Notes: generated by a model from the sequence alone, not told the origin. Positions 1-8,183 are shown, counted from the first letter of the stretch. The stretch: DNA of 64,000 nucleotides from Amphritea pacifica (GCF_016924145.1 NZ_JAFFZO010000005.1:62001-126000); one strand, 5' to 3'. Numbers and translations: made by a program.

Positions 1-751
1 CTGTCTGATTGAATCCGGGATAGCGCTCGGTTGGAGCGTTTGTTATCTCTAACCACTCTGTCAGCGCCTGAGTGACCGCTTCCGGCTGCTCCATTGTCGA
101 CATATGGCCCGATTGAGCGATCACCTGAACCCTGCTGTGAACAACCAGTTCAGCCATCGCCTCATGCTGACTGACCGGGCTCCAGAGATCATCGCTGCCG
201 CAGATAAACAGAGTAGGGCAGCTCAGTGACCGTAATACTTCAGTGGCATCAGGGCGGTTTAAAAGAGCGGTTTGCTGAGCTTCAAATTGAGCAACTGTTT
301 TGCGTTCAATCATATCGAGAATGGTGTTACACAGTTTTGTGTCTTTAAGATGTTGCGGCAGCACCATCCCCTGCATCCACTCCTGACCCATCGTTCGCAT
401 GCCATGATGGCGGGCTTTCTCAATCAGCGCCATTCGCCCGGCCCGTTCTTTTTCCCCGGCGGCGCTGGGTGCCAGCGGCAGATAACCGGTATCCATCAAT
501 AACAGATGACTGAGCCTTTGCGGTGCTTGACGGGCTACCTCCAGCGCCACTCTGCCGCCCATCGAGTGACCAGCAAGTACACATGACTCGGGTGCAAGAT
601 CAAGTGTTATACGGGCCATCTCGGCCAGACTATCGGCGTTACCGTAATCGATCACCTGACATTCGTATCCTTGCTGGATCAGATCATCAACCTGACTCTG
701 CCAGACCGCATGATCACAGATTAAACCTGGCAAAAAAACAAGGGCAGACAT
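1..751 (-). CDS. alpha/beta hydrolase, 3' end cut by window edge
   Basis: Translating from the ATG at 751 gives about 250 residues before the window ends, so the C-terminus is missing. The nucleophile elbow GHSMGG (Ser63), an acid in GSDDLWSP (about Asp188) and a histidine in SGHMSTMEQP (His216) form a complete catalytic triad in the right order for the alpha/beta-hydrolase fold. The N-terminus (FLPGLICDHAVW) carries the oxyanion-hole loop and has no signal peptide, so the enzyme is cytoplasmic. A GGAGAG ribosome-binding site lies just upstream of the start. The substrate cannot be told from the sequence; MenH-like, BioH-like and epoxide- or ester-hydrolysing relatives share this layout. The reading past His216 is already near the usual family length, so only a short tail is probably lost. 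Confidence 0.85.
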   Translation of the reverse strand, partial: MSALVFLPGLICDHAVWQSQVDDLIQQGYECQVIDYGNADSLAEMARITLDLAPESCVLAGHSMGGRVALEVARQAPQRLSHLLLMDTGYLPLAPSAAGEKERAGRMALIEKARHHGMRTMGQEWMQGMVLPQHLKDTKLCNTILDMIERKTVAQFEAQQTALLNRPDATEVLRSLSCPTLFICGSDDLWSPVSQHEAMAELVVHSRVQVIAQSGHMSTMEQPEAVTQALTEWLEITNAPTERYPGFNQT

Positions 752-838
752 CGCTTCTCTCCGTCAATTAAGGGATAAGCTTGTTTGTATCATCTGCTCA
801 GGGGTTTCACCAGAAATTTAAGAAGAGGCTTCAAACAG

Positions 839-894
839 ACCGGACGATATCCGGTTAACATCGCTTCCAGTAGTCATTCCTGATAACGGAAGCG
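839..894. repeat. two small inverted repeats
   Basis: Two palindromes lie between the hydrolase and the first Nif11-like gene: ACCGGA/TCCGGT (839-844 with 850-855) and CGCTTCC/GGAAGCG (862-868 with 888-894). Neither is followed by a T-run on the minus strand, so they are weak candidates for a terminator of the Nif11-like gene. They could also be mRNA-stabilising hairpins. Confidence 0.35.
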
Positions 895-921
895 TTCAAT
901 AGCAGAGGTCAGAAGAGTCTC

Positions 922-1140
922 TTAAACCCGTAACAGGGCCTTCGCCAGCCGTTCAGACAGCTGATCTTCAGTGAACTGAGGTTCGTTTGGTGGATAAAGA
1001 CTATCTTCATCAAAATCAAAACCATTCTCACGGGCCAGGGCAAACATCTCTTTCATCTTAATGCAGCCTTTTAGTTTTTCACCCACATCCGGGGATGTTC
1101 TGGCCAGGTTGGAAAAATCGGCAATTTGCTGGATCGACAT
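922..1140 (-). CDS. Nif11-like small protein (copy 1)
   Basis: A 72-residue acidic protein with the pattern of the Nif11 domain: a helix (ADFSNLARTSPDVGEKLKGC) followed by a second helix with the ALARENGFDFDEDSL signature around residues 34-48. A GAGAGA ribosome-binding site precedes the ATG. About 60 percent of positions (43 of 72 by hand count) match the second copy at 1441-1665, with the block LYPPNxPQFTEDQLSxRL almost unchanged. Nif11-type domains occur both as stand-alone proteins of unknown role linked to nitrogen metabolism and as leader peptides of ribosomally made natural products. No peptide-modifying enzyme, no double-glycine cleavage site and no cysteine-rich core is seen here, so the stand-alone type fits better. 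Function unknown. Confidence 0.75.
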   Translation of the reverse strand: MSIQQIADFSNLARTSPDVGEKLKGCIKMKEMFALARENGFDFDEDSLYPPNEPQFTEDQLSERLAKALLRV

Positions 1141-1440
1141 AATATTGCTCTCTCAATTTAATTTAGGTGGATGGTAAGCGGAAAGTGGAGATTCCACTGT
1201 TTCCTGAATCGAGAAGGGGTTTGCAATCTATATACCGATTACAGATATCTGGTTGTCTTTAATGAGTCAATTAAAACAATAGTTTATATCGGTTTTGTTT
1301 GAGTGTGCCTTGTCAGCACTATGACATTTCTATCGCTGCTGAAGCGTTCCTTACAAAAATACAGGATACGCTGTCACTTCACGACTGACTGTACATCCGG
1401 TCGGTCAGTAGTAAAGTAACACTGTACCGGGCTTTTATTC

Positions 1441-1665
1441 TCATGCATAAAAACGCAGCAGAACTTTCACGAGCCGGTCAGACAGTTGATCCTCGGTAAA
1501 CTGGGGCTTGTTGGGTGGATAGAGACTGTCTTCCTCGAAAAAGAAGCCAAGATCCTGTGCCAGTGCAAGCATATCGGTTAACCGGTGGCAATTTTTGAGT
1601 TTCCTGCTCAGCTCAGGTGTTTGCCTGGCTTTACTGGAAAATGCAGCGATCTGATGTGTCAACAT
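1441..1665 (-). CDS. Nif11-like small protein (copy 2)
   Basis: A 74-residue paralog of the protein encoded at 922-1140, in the same orientation, each with its own leader region (300 bp separate them). It has the same two-helix plan with ALAQDLGFFFEEDSL at about residues 35-49 and the conserved C-terminal block starting LYPPN. An AGGAGAG ribosome-binding site precedes the ATG. The high conservation of the C-terminal half, which in RiPP precursors would be the variable core, argues that these are not natural-product precursors. Both copies have one cysteine at an equivalent place (about residue 26). The role is unknown. Confidence 0.75.
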   Translation of the reverse strand: MLTHQIAAFSSKARQTPELSRKLKNCHRLTDMLALAQDLGFFFEEDSLYPPNKPQFTEDQLSDRLVKVLLRFYA

Positions 1666-1798
1666 AACGGTACTCTCCTGTTGTTAGACAGAACGTATTG
1701 AGTGAATACGCTAATCACGATTTAGGCTCTGTCTACCCTTCTGCAAAATACATTCCTCCGATGATCGCTGTAATAAGTGCTTATAATCCATAGTGTTA

Positions 1799-1812
1799 CT
1801 GATATATATCAA
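1799..1812. promoter_or_regulatory. possible FNR/Anr-type box
   Basis: The 14-mer CTGATATATATCAA differs by one base from the FNR/Anr consensus TTGAT-N4-ATCAA. It lies about 135 bases upstream of the Nif11-like start at 1665, reading toward it. Spacing to a -10 element is not clear, and an AT-rich match of this kind can arise by chance. Confidence 0.3.
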
Positions 1813-1993
1813 AAGCTGGCTATATGATCATTACGACAGATATTCAGAATTGAGGGGTTTGCGACAAACACACTGAGCTTTTCTGAAACAGTGGGGGCGC
1901 TGCGGTCAGGCTGTTCCTGTGCTGCTGGCAAGTCGTCACATAAGGGTGTGCCACTCGCTGGAAAAAGCGGGATTGCTACTGGCCTGGTTTTTG

Positions 1994-2017
1994 GTAGGAG
2001 CCGCTTCCAGCGGCGAT
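1994..2017. repeat. REP-like palindromic element
   Basis: The segment begins GTAGGAGCCGCTT and closes CAGCGGCGAT. The conserved GTAGGAG head plus GC-rich hairpin (GCCGCTTccAGCGGC) is the form of REP sequences in Pseudomonas and relatives. A second, differently diverged element is at 3927-3954. Confidence 0.6.
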
Positions 2018-2524
2018 AAAAGTACTACAACAGGAACTACTCTGAGCACCCGGACAACAGTCTGAGTGTCTGTAAAATCGGGGAAGATTGTTTTTGCACG
2101 ATCAATGGGTCAGTGTAAATGGATCTGGCGCTATTGATTTATCTGGTCAGTACTTAGTTAAAAGAAGTATGGTTTACACTGGTATTGAGTGTTTCCGTTG
2201 CCAGAGGTTTCTTGTGAATATAACCCCGACAGGATTGATCCACACCTATGCCCTCTGTGTCATCAGGATAACCGGTGCGGGAATCTATCTTCCTGTGGTT
2301 CTGATGCGAGTTGCTGGTGTCGCTCGCCTGATATCTCGTTTCCACAGACGCTATTAGATAGGGTGCCTGAGGAGGCTAAAGGCAGGGCGTGTATATGCAG
2401 ATCCTGTGCTGCAAATAGAGTTAAATGACTATACTAGACTGGTCTGAGTTATTTGATTTATAGTCAGTGATACGGGCTCAGGTGGTCTTGTTTCGCCTGC
2501 TGCTGAAAGCCTGAGGACTAGGAA

Positions 2525-2788
2525 ATGCCTAAAAATACGCATAAACGAAAAGCATCAGCTCACTCAAAATCTAAAACGATCAAAAAGAACAAACCATCAG
2601 CAGGAAGATCCTCAAACCCGAAAGTATTTGTCGGAGTGGGGGGGCTCCTTGTGGCGCTGGGGCTCTATATGTTGTTGTTCAAAGCGCATGGTAATGCAAT
2701 GACCGGCTTTGCTATGCTCGCGATTATTATTGGTGTGGTGACGGCCATCATTGCCATTTTTTCTGCCCCTGATAAGAAAGCCGGTTAG
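2525..2788 (+). CDS. small basic two-helix membrane protein
   Basis: An 87-residue protein. Residues 1-33 are strongly basic (many Lys and Arg, with Ser and Pro), followed by two predicted membrane helices at about 34-52 (VFVGVGGLLVALGLYMLLF) and 58-80 (MTGFAMLAIIIGVVTAIIAIF) and a short charged tail. The ATG follows an AGGA site at a good distance. The basic head should remain in the cytoplasm, giving a hairpin topology with both ends inside. I do not recognise the family. It stands alone, with its own leader and 77 bases before the next gene. Confidence 0.7.
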   Translation: MPKNTHKRKASAHSKSKTIKKNKPSAGRSSNPKVFVGVGGLLVALGLYMLLFKAHGNAMTGFAMLAIIIGVVTAIIAIFSAPDKKAG

Positions 2789-2865
2789 CTGTACAATGAC
2801 TCCTTAAACTGGGGGGGCACAGCGCTTTTGTCAGCAATTTAGCTTTTATGTTTCAGGGGAATTGA

Positions 2866-3366
2866 ATGATCAGAGAGATGACAAAATCAGATTTTGAATC
2901 GTTTTGGTCTGTGTTTTCAAGTGTCATTCAGGCACAGGAAACCTACGCATTCGACCCGGATATGACCTTAGATGAGGCATATCATCTGTGGTGCGAGATT
3001 CCGCTGAAAACCTATGTGTTTGTAGATAACGATGTTGTTTTAGGGTCGTACTACATTAAGTCAAACGGAATGGGCCCGGGTAAGCATATTTGTAACTGTG
3101 GTTACATGGTTGCAGATGTTGCCAGGGGTAAAGGTATCACCCGCAAAATGTGTGAACACTCTCAACAGCAAGCACTTTCACTGAACTTTGACGCGATGCA
3201 GTTTAATAGTGTTGTGTCTACCAATGAAGTGGCCGTCCAGCTTTGGCAAAAGCTCGGCTTCAATATTATCGGTACGATCCCTAAGGGTTATAAACACGGT
3301 AAACTTGGCTATGTTGATAGCTACGTCATGCACAAGCAGTTACGAACACATAGCGAATGCTTGTAG
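2866..3366 (+). CDS. GNAT family N-acetyltransferase
   Basis: A 166-residue single-domain acyl-CoA transferase. The segment YMVADVARGKGITRKMCEHS (about residues 80-99) contains the acetyl-CoA pyrophosphate-binding R-G-K-G-I motif of the GNAT fold. The later block VVSTNEVAVQLWQKLGFNIIGTIP is the usual beta-5/beta-6 region with the N-x-x-A-x-x-L-W-x-x-L-G-F signature. Strong AGGGGAAT ribosome-binding site before the ATG. The general form resembles small amino-acid or antibiotic N-acetyltransferases, but the substrate cannot be assigned. It is flanked by unrelated genes and appears monocistronic. Confidence 0.88.
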   Translation: MIREMTKSDFESFWSVFSSVIQAQETYAFDPDMTLDEAYHLWCEIPLKTYVFVDNDVVLGSYYIKSNGMGPGKHICNCGYMVADVARGKGITRKMCEHSQQQALSLNFDAMQFNSVVSTNEVAVQLWQKLGFNIIGTIPKGYKHGKLGYVDSYVMHKQLRTHSECL

Positions 3367-3396
3367 CAAGTGACGAGGTCACGTCTGGTAACTGCT

Positions 3397-3870
3397 TCAA
3401 AGAAGCATCTCTTCTTCGATAGGAAAAAACTCAGTCGCAGAGCTGATCAGAGAGTTAGCGGTCAGCGCCGGTACTCCATAGACCTGCGCTTTAACACCAT
3501 ACTTCCGTTTTATCCGTTCCAGCAGCAGATCAAAATCCCCGTCGCCGGATAGCAGGATGATGGTATCGACTTCTGGTGCGGTGTCCATCACATCGATGGC
3601 GATGCCGACATCCCAGTCGCCTTTGGCGGAGCCGTCACTGCGCTGGATGTAGGGCTTCAGTCTGACGTTGAAACCGATATGCTTCAGGGCGTTCTGAAAC
3701 TTCAGCTGGCTGTCATCGCCCCGATGGATGGCGTAGGCATTGGCGATGATAATCTCACCTTCAGCACTAATTTTTTGCCACAGTTTGCGGTAGTTAAACT
3801 GCCGCCCATAGGCCTGGCGGGTGGTGTAATAGATGTTCTGCACATCAACAAAAACAGCGATTCGGTTCAC
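3397..3870 (-). CDS. NYN-domain (LabA/DUF88-like) protein
   Basis: A 157-residue protein with the PIN-like NYN fold. The conserved acidic metal-binding residues are visible: Asp in VFVDVQNIYY (about residue 9), Asp in GDWDVGIAIDVMD (about 85-96), and the SGDGDFDLLLE motif (about 108-118). Such proteins are predicted metal-dependent ribonucleases; the LabA branch is found in many bacteria without firm assignment. Length is close to a single complete domain. The start GTG/ATG region is duplicated 165 bases upstream, so the 5' end of this gene has been copied in the past. Expression signals upstream are therefore uncertain. Confidence 0.85.
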   Translation of the reverse strand: MNRIAVFVDVQNIYYTTRQAYGRQFNYRKLWQKISAEGEIIIANAYAIHRGDDSQLKFQNALKHIGFNVRLKPYIQRSDGSAKGDWDVGIAIDVMDTAPEVDTIILLSGDGDFDLLLERIKRKYGVKAQVYGVPALTANSLISSATEFFPIEEEMLL

Positions 3871-3881
3871 AGGTGTTCCTT
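3839..3881. repeat. direct repeat, copy A (5' end of NYN gene)
   Basis: This 43-base segment covers the first codons and ribosome-binding site of the NYN gene and recurs at 4004-4046 with 2 mismatches. Confidence 0.9.
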
Positions 3882-3926
3882 TTTTATATCTATATCAGGC
3901 AAGCAGGTTCTTATGTTTGCAGGATT

Positions 3927-3954
3927 CCAATCGCCGCGAGGGCGAGCCTCCCAC
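3927..3954. repeat. REP-like palindromic element
   Basis: Read on the minus strand the element begins GTGGGAGGCTCGCC and ends GCGGCGATTGG, the familiar form of Pseudomonas/Oceanospirillales REP sequences (a GTGGGAG head, a GC hairpin and a CGATTGG tail). It lies exactly between the two copies of the NYN 5'-end repeat. Confidence 0.7.
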
Positions 3955-4003
3955 AAAAGCAAGCTCTATGTTTGTTCGGCGGTTTAAACCACTTCTGATT
4001 TTT

Positions 4004-4046
4004 TGCACATCAACAAAGACAGCGATCCGGTTCACAGGTGTTCCTT
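4004..4046 (-). pseudogene. remnant copy of the NYN gene 5' end
   Basis: The second copy of the 43-base repeat still encodes, on the minus strand, MNRIAVFVDVQ followed by unrelated sequence, and keeps the same ribosome-binding region. It is a truncated duplicate of the start of the gene at 3397-3870. The 122 bases between copies hold a REP-like element, which may have mediated the rearrangement. Confidence 0.75.
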
Positions 4047-4094
4047 AAGTTTTTAATCTTTTTCTAGCAAGCGGCGTAGCCGTGTCGAGCAAGT

Positions 4095-4190
4095 CGCGAA
4101 GCGACGTTCTGGCTACTGCTCTTATCCGCGAAGCGACGTTCTAGCTACTGCTCTTATCCGCGCAGTCGCGTTCTAGCGGCTGCTTTCCAG
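4095..4190. repeat. 32-base tandem repeat, about three units
   Basis: Units at 4095-4126, 4127-4158 and 4159-4190. The first two differ by one base; the third is diverged and runs into the last codons of the LysR gene that ends at 4173. The array therefore seems to have grown from the 3' end of that gene. Each unit contains a small GTCGC/GCGAC-type palindrome. Confidence 0.8.
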
Positions 4191-5093
4191 TTCTTCCATA
4201 AACGCATCCCGGATCAGGTTGTTACGTGCGCCTTTGCGGGTGATGGTGGTGTAGTGGGTGGTAAAGCTGCGCTTTTCCGGTTGAATCGCTTTGAGCCGTC
4301 CCTCTCTGAGCCACTGTTTGGCGTAGTGGGTGGGCAGAAAACCGATAAAGCTACCACTGAGAATGAGGAAAGCGATCCCTTCACGATCAGTTGAGCTGGC
4401 GCTGGCTTTGAGCAGCGCCTGTTGCTGTTTTATCTCGGCTGACTGAGGGTAGGCGGGCAGCACCGCATCATACTGAGACAGCTCGCTATCACTCAGAGTG
4501 CTGTTGTCGTGTTCAAACAGCGGATGTTCGCTGCTGCAATAGAGTAGCGACTGTTCGTCATAGAGAGGAAAGTAGTTGAGGCCCGGCAGACTGCGCTGTT
4601 CGGATACCACGCCGACCAGCAACTGACCGTCTAATACGCCGGACTCTATATCCTTGGGGGGGATCATGCGGATATTGATAACAACTTCCGGCCCCCGGGC
4701 TTTCAGCGCCGCCAGGGCGCGGGTGATGCGCATCTGCGGCACGGTGACCATATTGTCGGTGATGCCGATGTTCAGTTCACCCTTCAGTTCGGTGTTGATG
4801 GCGTTGATCCGGGCGCGAAAGTTTTCCAGGCCTCCCAGCAGCTGCAGGGTGGCGTCGTATACCTCTTCGCCCTGTTCTGTGAGTGCAAAGCCAGCGCGGC
4901 CACGGTTACACAGGCGCATATTGAGCAGGCTTTCCAGCTCAGATATGGCTAGACTGATAGCCGGGCGGCTGATATTCAGTTCCACCTCGGCGGCAGAGAA
5001 GCCACCGCTTTCGACCACCGCTTTATAGATCCGCAGCAGGCGAATATGAGCATCACCAAGCTGACGGGGTAACAGGTTTTCTGTACGGCTCAT
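4173..5093 (-). CDS. LysR-family regulator (divergent from bauA)
   Basis: A 306-residue regulator with the N-terminal winged helix-turn-helix (residues about 16-75, FSAAEVELNISRPAISLAIS as recognition region) and a periplasmic-binding-like effector domain after residue 100. I chose the ATG at 5093 because the protein then begins like its two paralogs in this window (14772-15710 and 19282-20202); an upstream extension to 5174 would overlap the AT-rich promoter region and add low-complexity sequence. All three share a distinctive GRAGFxLTxxG block at about residue 66. Divergent placement, with 101 bases to the bauA start, suggests control of beta-alanine catabolism, with the amino acid or its semialdehyde as a likely effector. 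Confidence 0.9.
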   Translation of the reverse strand: MSRTENLLPRQLGDAHIRLLRIYKAVVESGGFSAAEVELNISRPAISLAISELESLLNMRLCNRGRAGFALTEQGEEVYDATLQLLGGLENFRARINAINTELKGELNIGITDNMVTVPQMRITRALAALKARGPEVVINIRMIPPKDIESGVLDGQLLVGVVSEQRSLPGLNYFPLYDEQSLLYCSSEHPLFEHDNSTLSDSELSQYDAVLPAYPQSAEIKQQQALLKASASSTDREGIAFLILSGSFIGFLPTHYAKQWLREGRLKAIQPEKRSFTTHYTTITRKGARNNLIRDAFMEELESSR

Positions 5094-5123
5094 ATTACGT
5101 AATCTTATGCTTAACTTTGAGTT

Positions 5124-5139
5124 AATATTTGTGAATTTA
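5124..5139. promoter_or_regulatory. candidate LysR-associated AT-rich box
   Basis: AATATTTGTGAATTTA lies between the divergent LysR and bauA starts. Similar TTTGTRA-TT segments occur in the two other LysR control regions (15821-15835 and 20263-20278). Similarity is by eye and the regions are all AT-rich. Confidence 0.2.
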
Positions 5140-5194
5140 ATAAACTTAATCGTTGGCGATAATAGAGTCAACAACTGAATAACCTGAGAATAAA

Positions 5195-6535
5195 ATGATG
5201 ACTGATGATCTGAAACGTTGTGGCCTTTCCCAGGAGCAGCTTGATGCTCACTGGATGCCTTTCACAGCTAACCGTAGCTTTAAACAGGACCCGCGCCTGA
5301 TTGTAGCGGCAGAGGGTAACTATTATACCACTGCAGATGGTCGTAAGATTTTTGATGGTTTGTCAGGATTGTGGACCTGTGGTGCCGGTCACAGTCGTCC
5401 GGAGATCACCGAAGCGGTGAGCAAACAGGTGAAAGAGCTGGATTACTCTCCGGCGTTTCAGTTTGGTCATCCCAAATCATTTGAGCTGGCTCACCGCGTT
5501 ACCGAGTTGATGCCGAAAGGCCTTAACCGGGTGTTTTTTACCGGTTCAGGTTCTGAATCGGTTGAAACTGCACTGAAGATCGCCCGCGCTTACTGGCGTA
5601 AAAAAGGTCAGGGCGGTAAAACCCGTCTGGTGGGTCGTTCCAAGGGTTACCACGGGGTTAACTTTGGTGGTATCAGCGTCGGTGGTATCAGCCCTAACCG
5701 GGCGATCTTCGGTCAGGGCATCGATGCGATCCATCTGCCCCATACCATGCTTGAAGAGAATCTGTTTACCCAGGGAATGCCTGAAACCGGCGCTCACCTG
5801 GCAAACGATCTGGAACAGCAGATCATGGTGCACGATGCCTCTAATATCGCTGCGGTGATTGTTGAGCCGATGGCCGGTTCTACCGGGGTGATTCCGCCGC
5901 CGGTTGGCTATCTGAAACGTCTGCGGGAGATCTGTGATAAACACAATATTCTGCTGATCTTTGATGAAGTGATCACTGCGTTTGGCCGTGTCGGATCTAA
6001 CACCGGTGCAGAGGAGTTTGGTGTAACCCCGGATCTGATGACGGTTGCCAAACAGCTGACCAACGGTGTGATTCCGATGGGGGCTGTTATTGCTAAACAG
6101 GAGATCTACGATACCTTTATGGCTGAGGGCGGCCCTGACTACATGCTGGAACTGCCCCACGGTTATACCTATTCGGCGCATCCGGTTGCCTGTGCTGCCG
6201 GTCTGGCGTCACTGGATATTCTCGCCAATGACAAGCTGATTGAGCGGTCTAAGTCGATTGCACCTCAGTTCCAGGAGATGGTTCACAGTCTCAAGGGTAC
6301 GAAGTATGTGTCTGATATCCGCAACTACGGTCTGGCTGCAGGTCTGACCATTGAGGCCGCTCCGGGTGAGCCTGCGCTGCGTCCTTATCAGATCGCGATG
6401 AAGTGCTGGGAGAAAGGTTTTTATGTTCGCTACGGCGGCGATACCATTCAACTGGGGCTGCCGTTTACCGTAGAAGTTGATGAGATTGATAGCCTGATTA
6501 ATGCGTTGGGTGAGTCGATTAATGAGTTGAGTTAA
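5195..6535 (+). CDS. bauA: beta-alanine--pyruvate aminotransferase
   Basis: A 446-residue class III PLP-dependent transaminase that should convert beta-alanine plus pyruvate to malonate semialdehyde and alanine. The sequence closely follows the Pseudomonas omega-amino acid:pyruvate transaminase, for example AHWMPFxANRxF (18-29), GLWTCGAGHSR (58-68), FTGSGSES (115-122), the IFDEVITAFGR block with cofactor-binding Asp257, and the PLP lysine in TVAKQLTNG (Lys286). Full length. The gene is followed after 104 bases by the matching semialdehyde dehydrogenase and is divergent from a LysR regulator. Other omega-amines could also be substrates. There is a choice between two adjacent ATG codons (5195 and 5198). 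Confidence 0.93.
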   Translation: MMTDDLKRCGLSQEQLDAHWMPFTANRSFKQDPRLIVAAEGNYYTTADGRKIFDGLSGLWTCGAGHSRPEITEAVSKQVKELDYSPAFQFGHPKSFELAHRVTELMPKGLNRVFFTGSGSESVETALKIARAYWRKKGQGGKTRLVGRSKGYHGVNFGGISVGGISPNRAIFGQGIDAIHLPHTMLEENLFTQGMPETGAHLANDLEQQIMVHDASNIAAVIVEPMAGSTGVIPPPVGYLKRLREICDKHNILLIFDEVITAFGRVGSNTGAEEFGVTPDLMTVAKQLTNGVIPMGAVIAKQEIYDTFMAEGGPDYMLELPHGYTYSAHPVACAAGLASLDILANDKLIERSKSIAPQFQEMVHSLKGTKYVSDIRNYGLAAGLTIEAAPGEPALRPYQIAMKCWEKGFYVRYGGDTIQLGLPFTVEVDEIDSLINALGESINELS

Positions 6536-6639
6536 CAGAGCGTTTATTAAGAGCTCCTGAGTTAAGGGGGCTGATAAAGGCTGGTTTTTTGATTTTTCTG
6601 TGCCATCGGCGCAGCAATACAGAGTAAAGAGATATTATT

Positions 6640-8130
6640 ATGACAGTTGTAGGCCATTTAATTAACGGTGAGATGCGTACCGACGCCGCCCGTACACAGC
6701 CCGTTTATAACCCGTCCACCGGTGAAGAGAGCAAACAGGTTGCCCTGGCATCTGTGGCCACTGTTGAAGAGGCGATTGCCGCGGCGGAACAGGCCTTTCC
6801 TGCGTGGCGTAACACCCCTCCGGCAAAGCGTGCACAGGTGATGTACCGTTTCAAAGCGTTGCTGGAAGAGCATGCTGATAAGATCTGCCAGCTGATCGGC
6901 GAAGAGCATGGCAAGATCGCCCATGATGCGGCCGGTGAGCTGCAACGGGGGATTGAAAACGTTGAGTACGCCTGTGGTGCGCCAGAGCTGCTGAAGGGCG
7001 AGCACAGCCGCAATGTTGGCCCCGGTATAGATTCCTGGAGTGAATTTCAGCCGCTGGGTGTGGTGGCGGGTATTACCCCGTTCAACTTCCCGGCGATGGT
7101 GCCATTGTGGATGTACCCCATGGCAATTGTCTGCGGTAACACCTTTGTCCTGAAGCCTTCTGAACGTGATCCATCCTCGACACTGTTTATTGCTCAGTTG
7201 TTGGAGGAAGCGGGTCTGCCTAAAGGGGTTATCAACGTTGTAAATGGTGATAAAGAAGCGGTAGACGTCTTGCTGACCGATACCCGTGTGAAAGCGGTCA
7301 GCTTTGTGGGTTCAACACCAATTGCGGAATATATTTACAGCACTGCGAATGCAAATGGTAAACGCTGTCAGGCGCTGGGTGGTGCGAAGAACCACGCCAT
7401 CGTCATGCCGGATGCGGATATGGACAACGCGGTGAATCAGCTGCTGGGTGCGGCGTTTGGCTCCTCCGGTGAGCGTTGCATGGCGTTGTCTGTGGCGGTT
7501 GCGGTGGGTGATGAAGCGGCAGATACGCTGGTGTCGAAGATGCGTGCGGCGATGGAGCCTCTGAAAGTGGGTGCCTACAGCAATCGTGACAACGACTTTG
7601 GTCCGGTGATCACCCGGGCGCATCAGTTGAAAGTGAACGGTTATATCGATAGCGCTGAAGCCGATGGTGCGAAGATTGTTGTTGATGGTCGCAATCCTTC
7701 CGTTGACGGCTTTGATGGCGGTTTCTTTGTCGGTGCAACACTGATCGATGCGGTGACGGCTGATATGCAGAGCTATCAGGAAGAGATCTTCGGGCCGGTA
7801 TTGCAGGTTGTGCGTGTCAATACCATGGAAGAGGCGATGCAGCTGATCAATGATCACGAATATGGTAACGGTACCTGCATCTTTACCCGTGACGGTGAAG
7901 CGGCACGTTACTTCTCTGACAATATTCAGGTGGGTATGGTCGGTATTAACGTGCCCCTGCCGGTGCCGGTCTCTTACCACAGTTTCGGTGGCTGGAAACG
8001 TTCACTGTTTGGTGATCTGCATGCCTATGGGCCTGACGCGGTACGTTTTTACACCAAGCGTAAGACAATTACTCAGCGCTGGCCGTCCAGTGGTGTTCGC
8101 GAAGGAGTATCTTTCGCTTTCCCTAGTTAA
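6640..8130 (+). CDS. bauC: CoA-acylating (methyl)malonate-semialdehyde dehydrogenase
   Basis: A 496-residue aldehyde dehydrogenase of the CoA-acylating MmsA type. The cofactor-site ITPFNFPAMVPLWM (oxyanion Asn149) and the catalytic thiol in GSSGERCMALS (Cys280) are present, and the usual general-base Glu of hydrolytic ALDHs is absent (the block reads LGGAKNHAIV), as expected for CoA-dependent members. With the upstream transaminase it would complete beta-alanine degradation: malonate semialdehyde plus CoA and NAD to acetyl-CoA, CO2 and NADH. The symbol follows the Pseudomonas bau cluster; mmsA of valine degradation is a close relative. A strong terminator follows at 8184-8214. Confidence 0.9.
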   Translation: MTVVGHLINGEMRTDAARTQPVYNPSTGEESKQVALASVATVEEAIAAAEQAFPAWRNTPPAKRAQVMYRFKALLEEHADKICQLIGEEHGKIAHDAAGELQRGIENVEYACGAPELLKGEHSRNVGPGIDSWSEFQPLGVVAGITPFNFPAMVPLWMYPMAIVCGNTFVLKPSERDPSSTLFIAQLLEEAGLPKGVINVVNGDKEAVDVLLTDTRVKAVSFVGSTPIAEYIYSTANANGKRCQALGGAKNHAIVMPDADMDNAVNQLLGAAFGSSGERCMALSVAVAVGDEAADTLVSKMRAAMEPLKVGAYSNRDNDFGPVITRAHQLKVNGYIDSAEADGAKIVVDGRNPSVDGFDGGFFVGATLIDAVTADMQSYQEEIFGPVLQVVRVNTMEEAMQLINDHEYGNGTCIFTRDGEAARYFSDNIQVGMVGINVPLPVPVSYHSFGGWKRSLFGDLHAYGPDAVRFYTKRKTITQRWPSSGVREGVSFAFPS

Positions 8131-8183
8131 GCCCCCATAGGGCCTCAGTTTTACATCTGGGTTTCATTTGTTCGAGAGATTAT

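Larger units (their letters stand above)
1666..2524. other. gene-poor stretch, no convincing gene
   Basis: About 860 bases hold the leader of the second Nif11-like gene, an FNR-like palindrome, a REP-like element at 1994-2017 and the leader of the gene at 2525. Short reading frames run on both strands between 2088 and 2428, but they overlap each other, lack clear ribosome-binding sites and have no recognisable protein features. I regard this stretch as non-coding or decayed. Confidence 0.6.

Noticed and set aside
523-771. An 82-residue + strand frame
   Set aside because: Antisense to the alpha/beta hydrolase, whose catalytic triad makes the minus-strand reading certain.
922-1665. RiPP biosynthetic precursor pair
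   Set aside because: No modifying enzyme or exporter nearby and the C-terminal halves are conserved where core peptides would vary.
2088-2428. Overlapping short frames on both strands
   Set aside because: They contradict each other, have no ribosome-binding site or recognisable feature and lie in a repeat-bearing, gene-poor stretch.
3833-4048. A + strand frame encoding a repeated peptide
   Set aside because: The repetition reflects the DNA duplication of the NYN gene start on the other strand, not a real repeat protein.
4095-4190. Possible CRISPR array
   Set aside because: The 32-base units are directly adjacent without spacers and overlap a coding end, so this is a plain tandem repeat.
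5546-6181. A 211-residue minus-strand frame
   Set aside because: Antisense to bauA, no ribosome-binding site or domain. Similar shadows at 7312-7980 (bauC), 47562-48182 (operon gene 1) and 61540-62184 (glutamate dehydrogenase) were rejected for the same reason.
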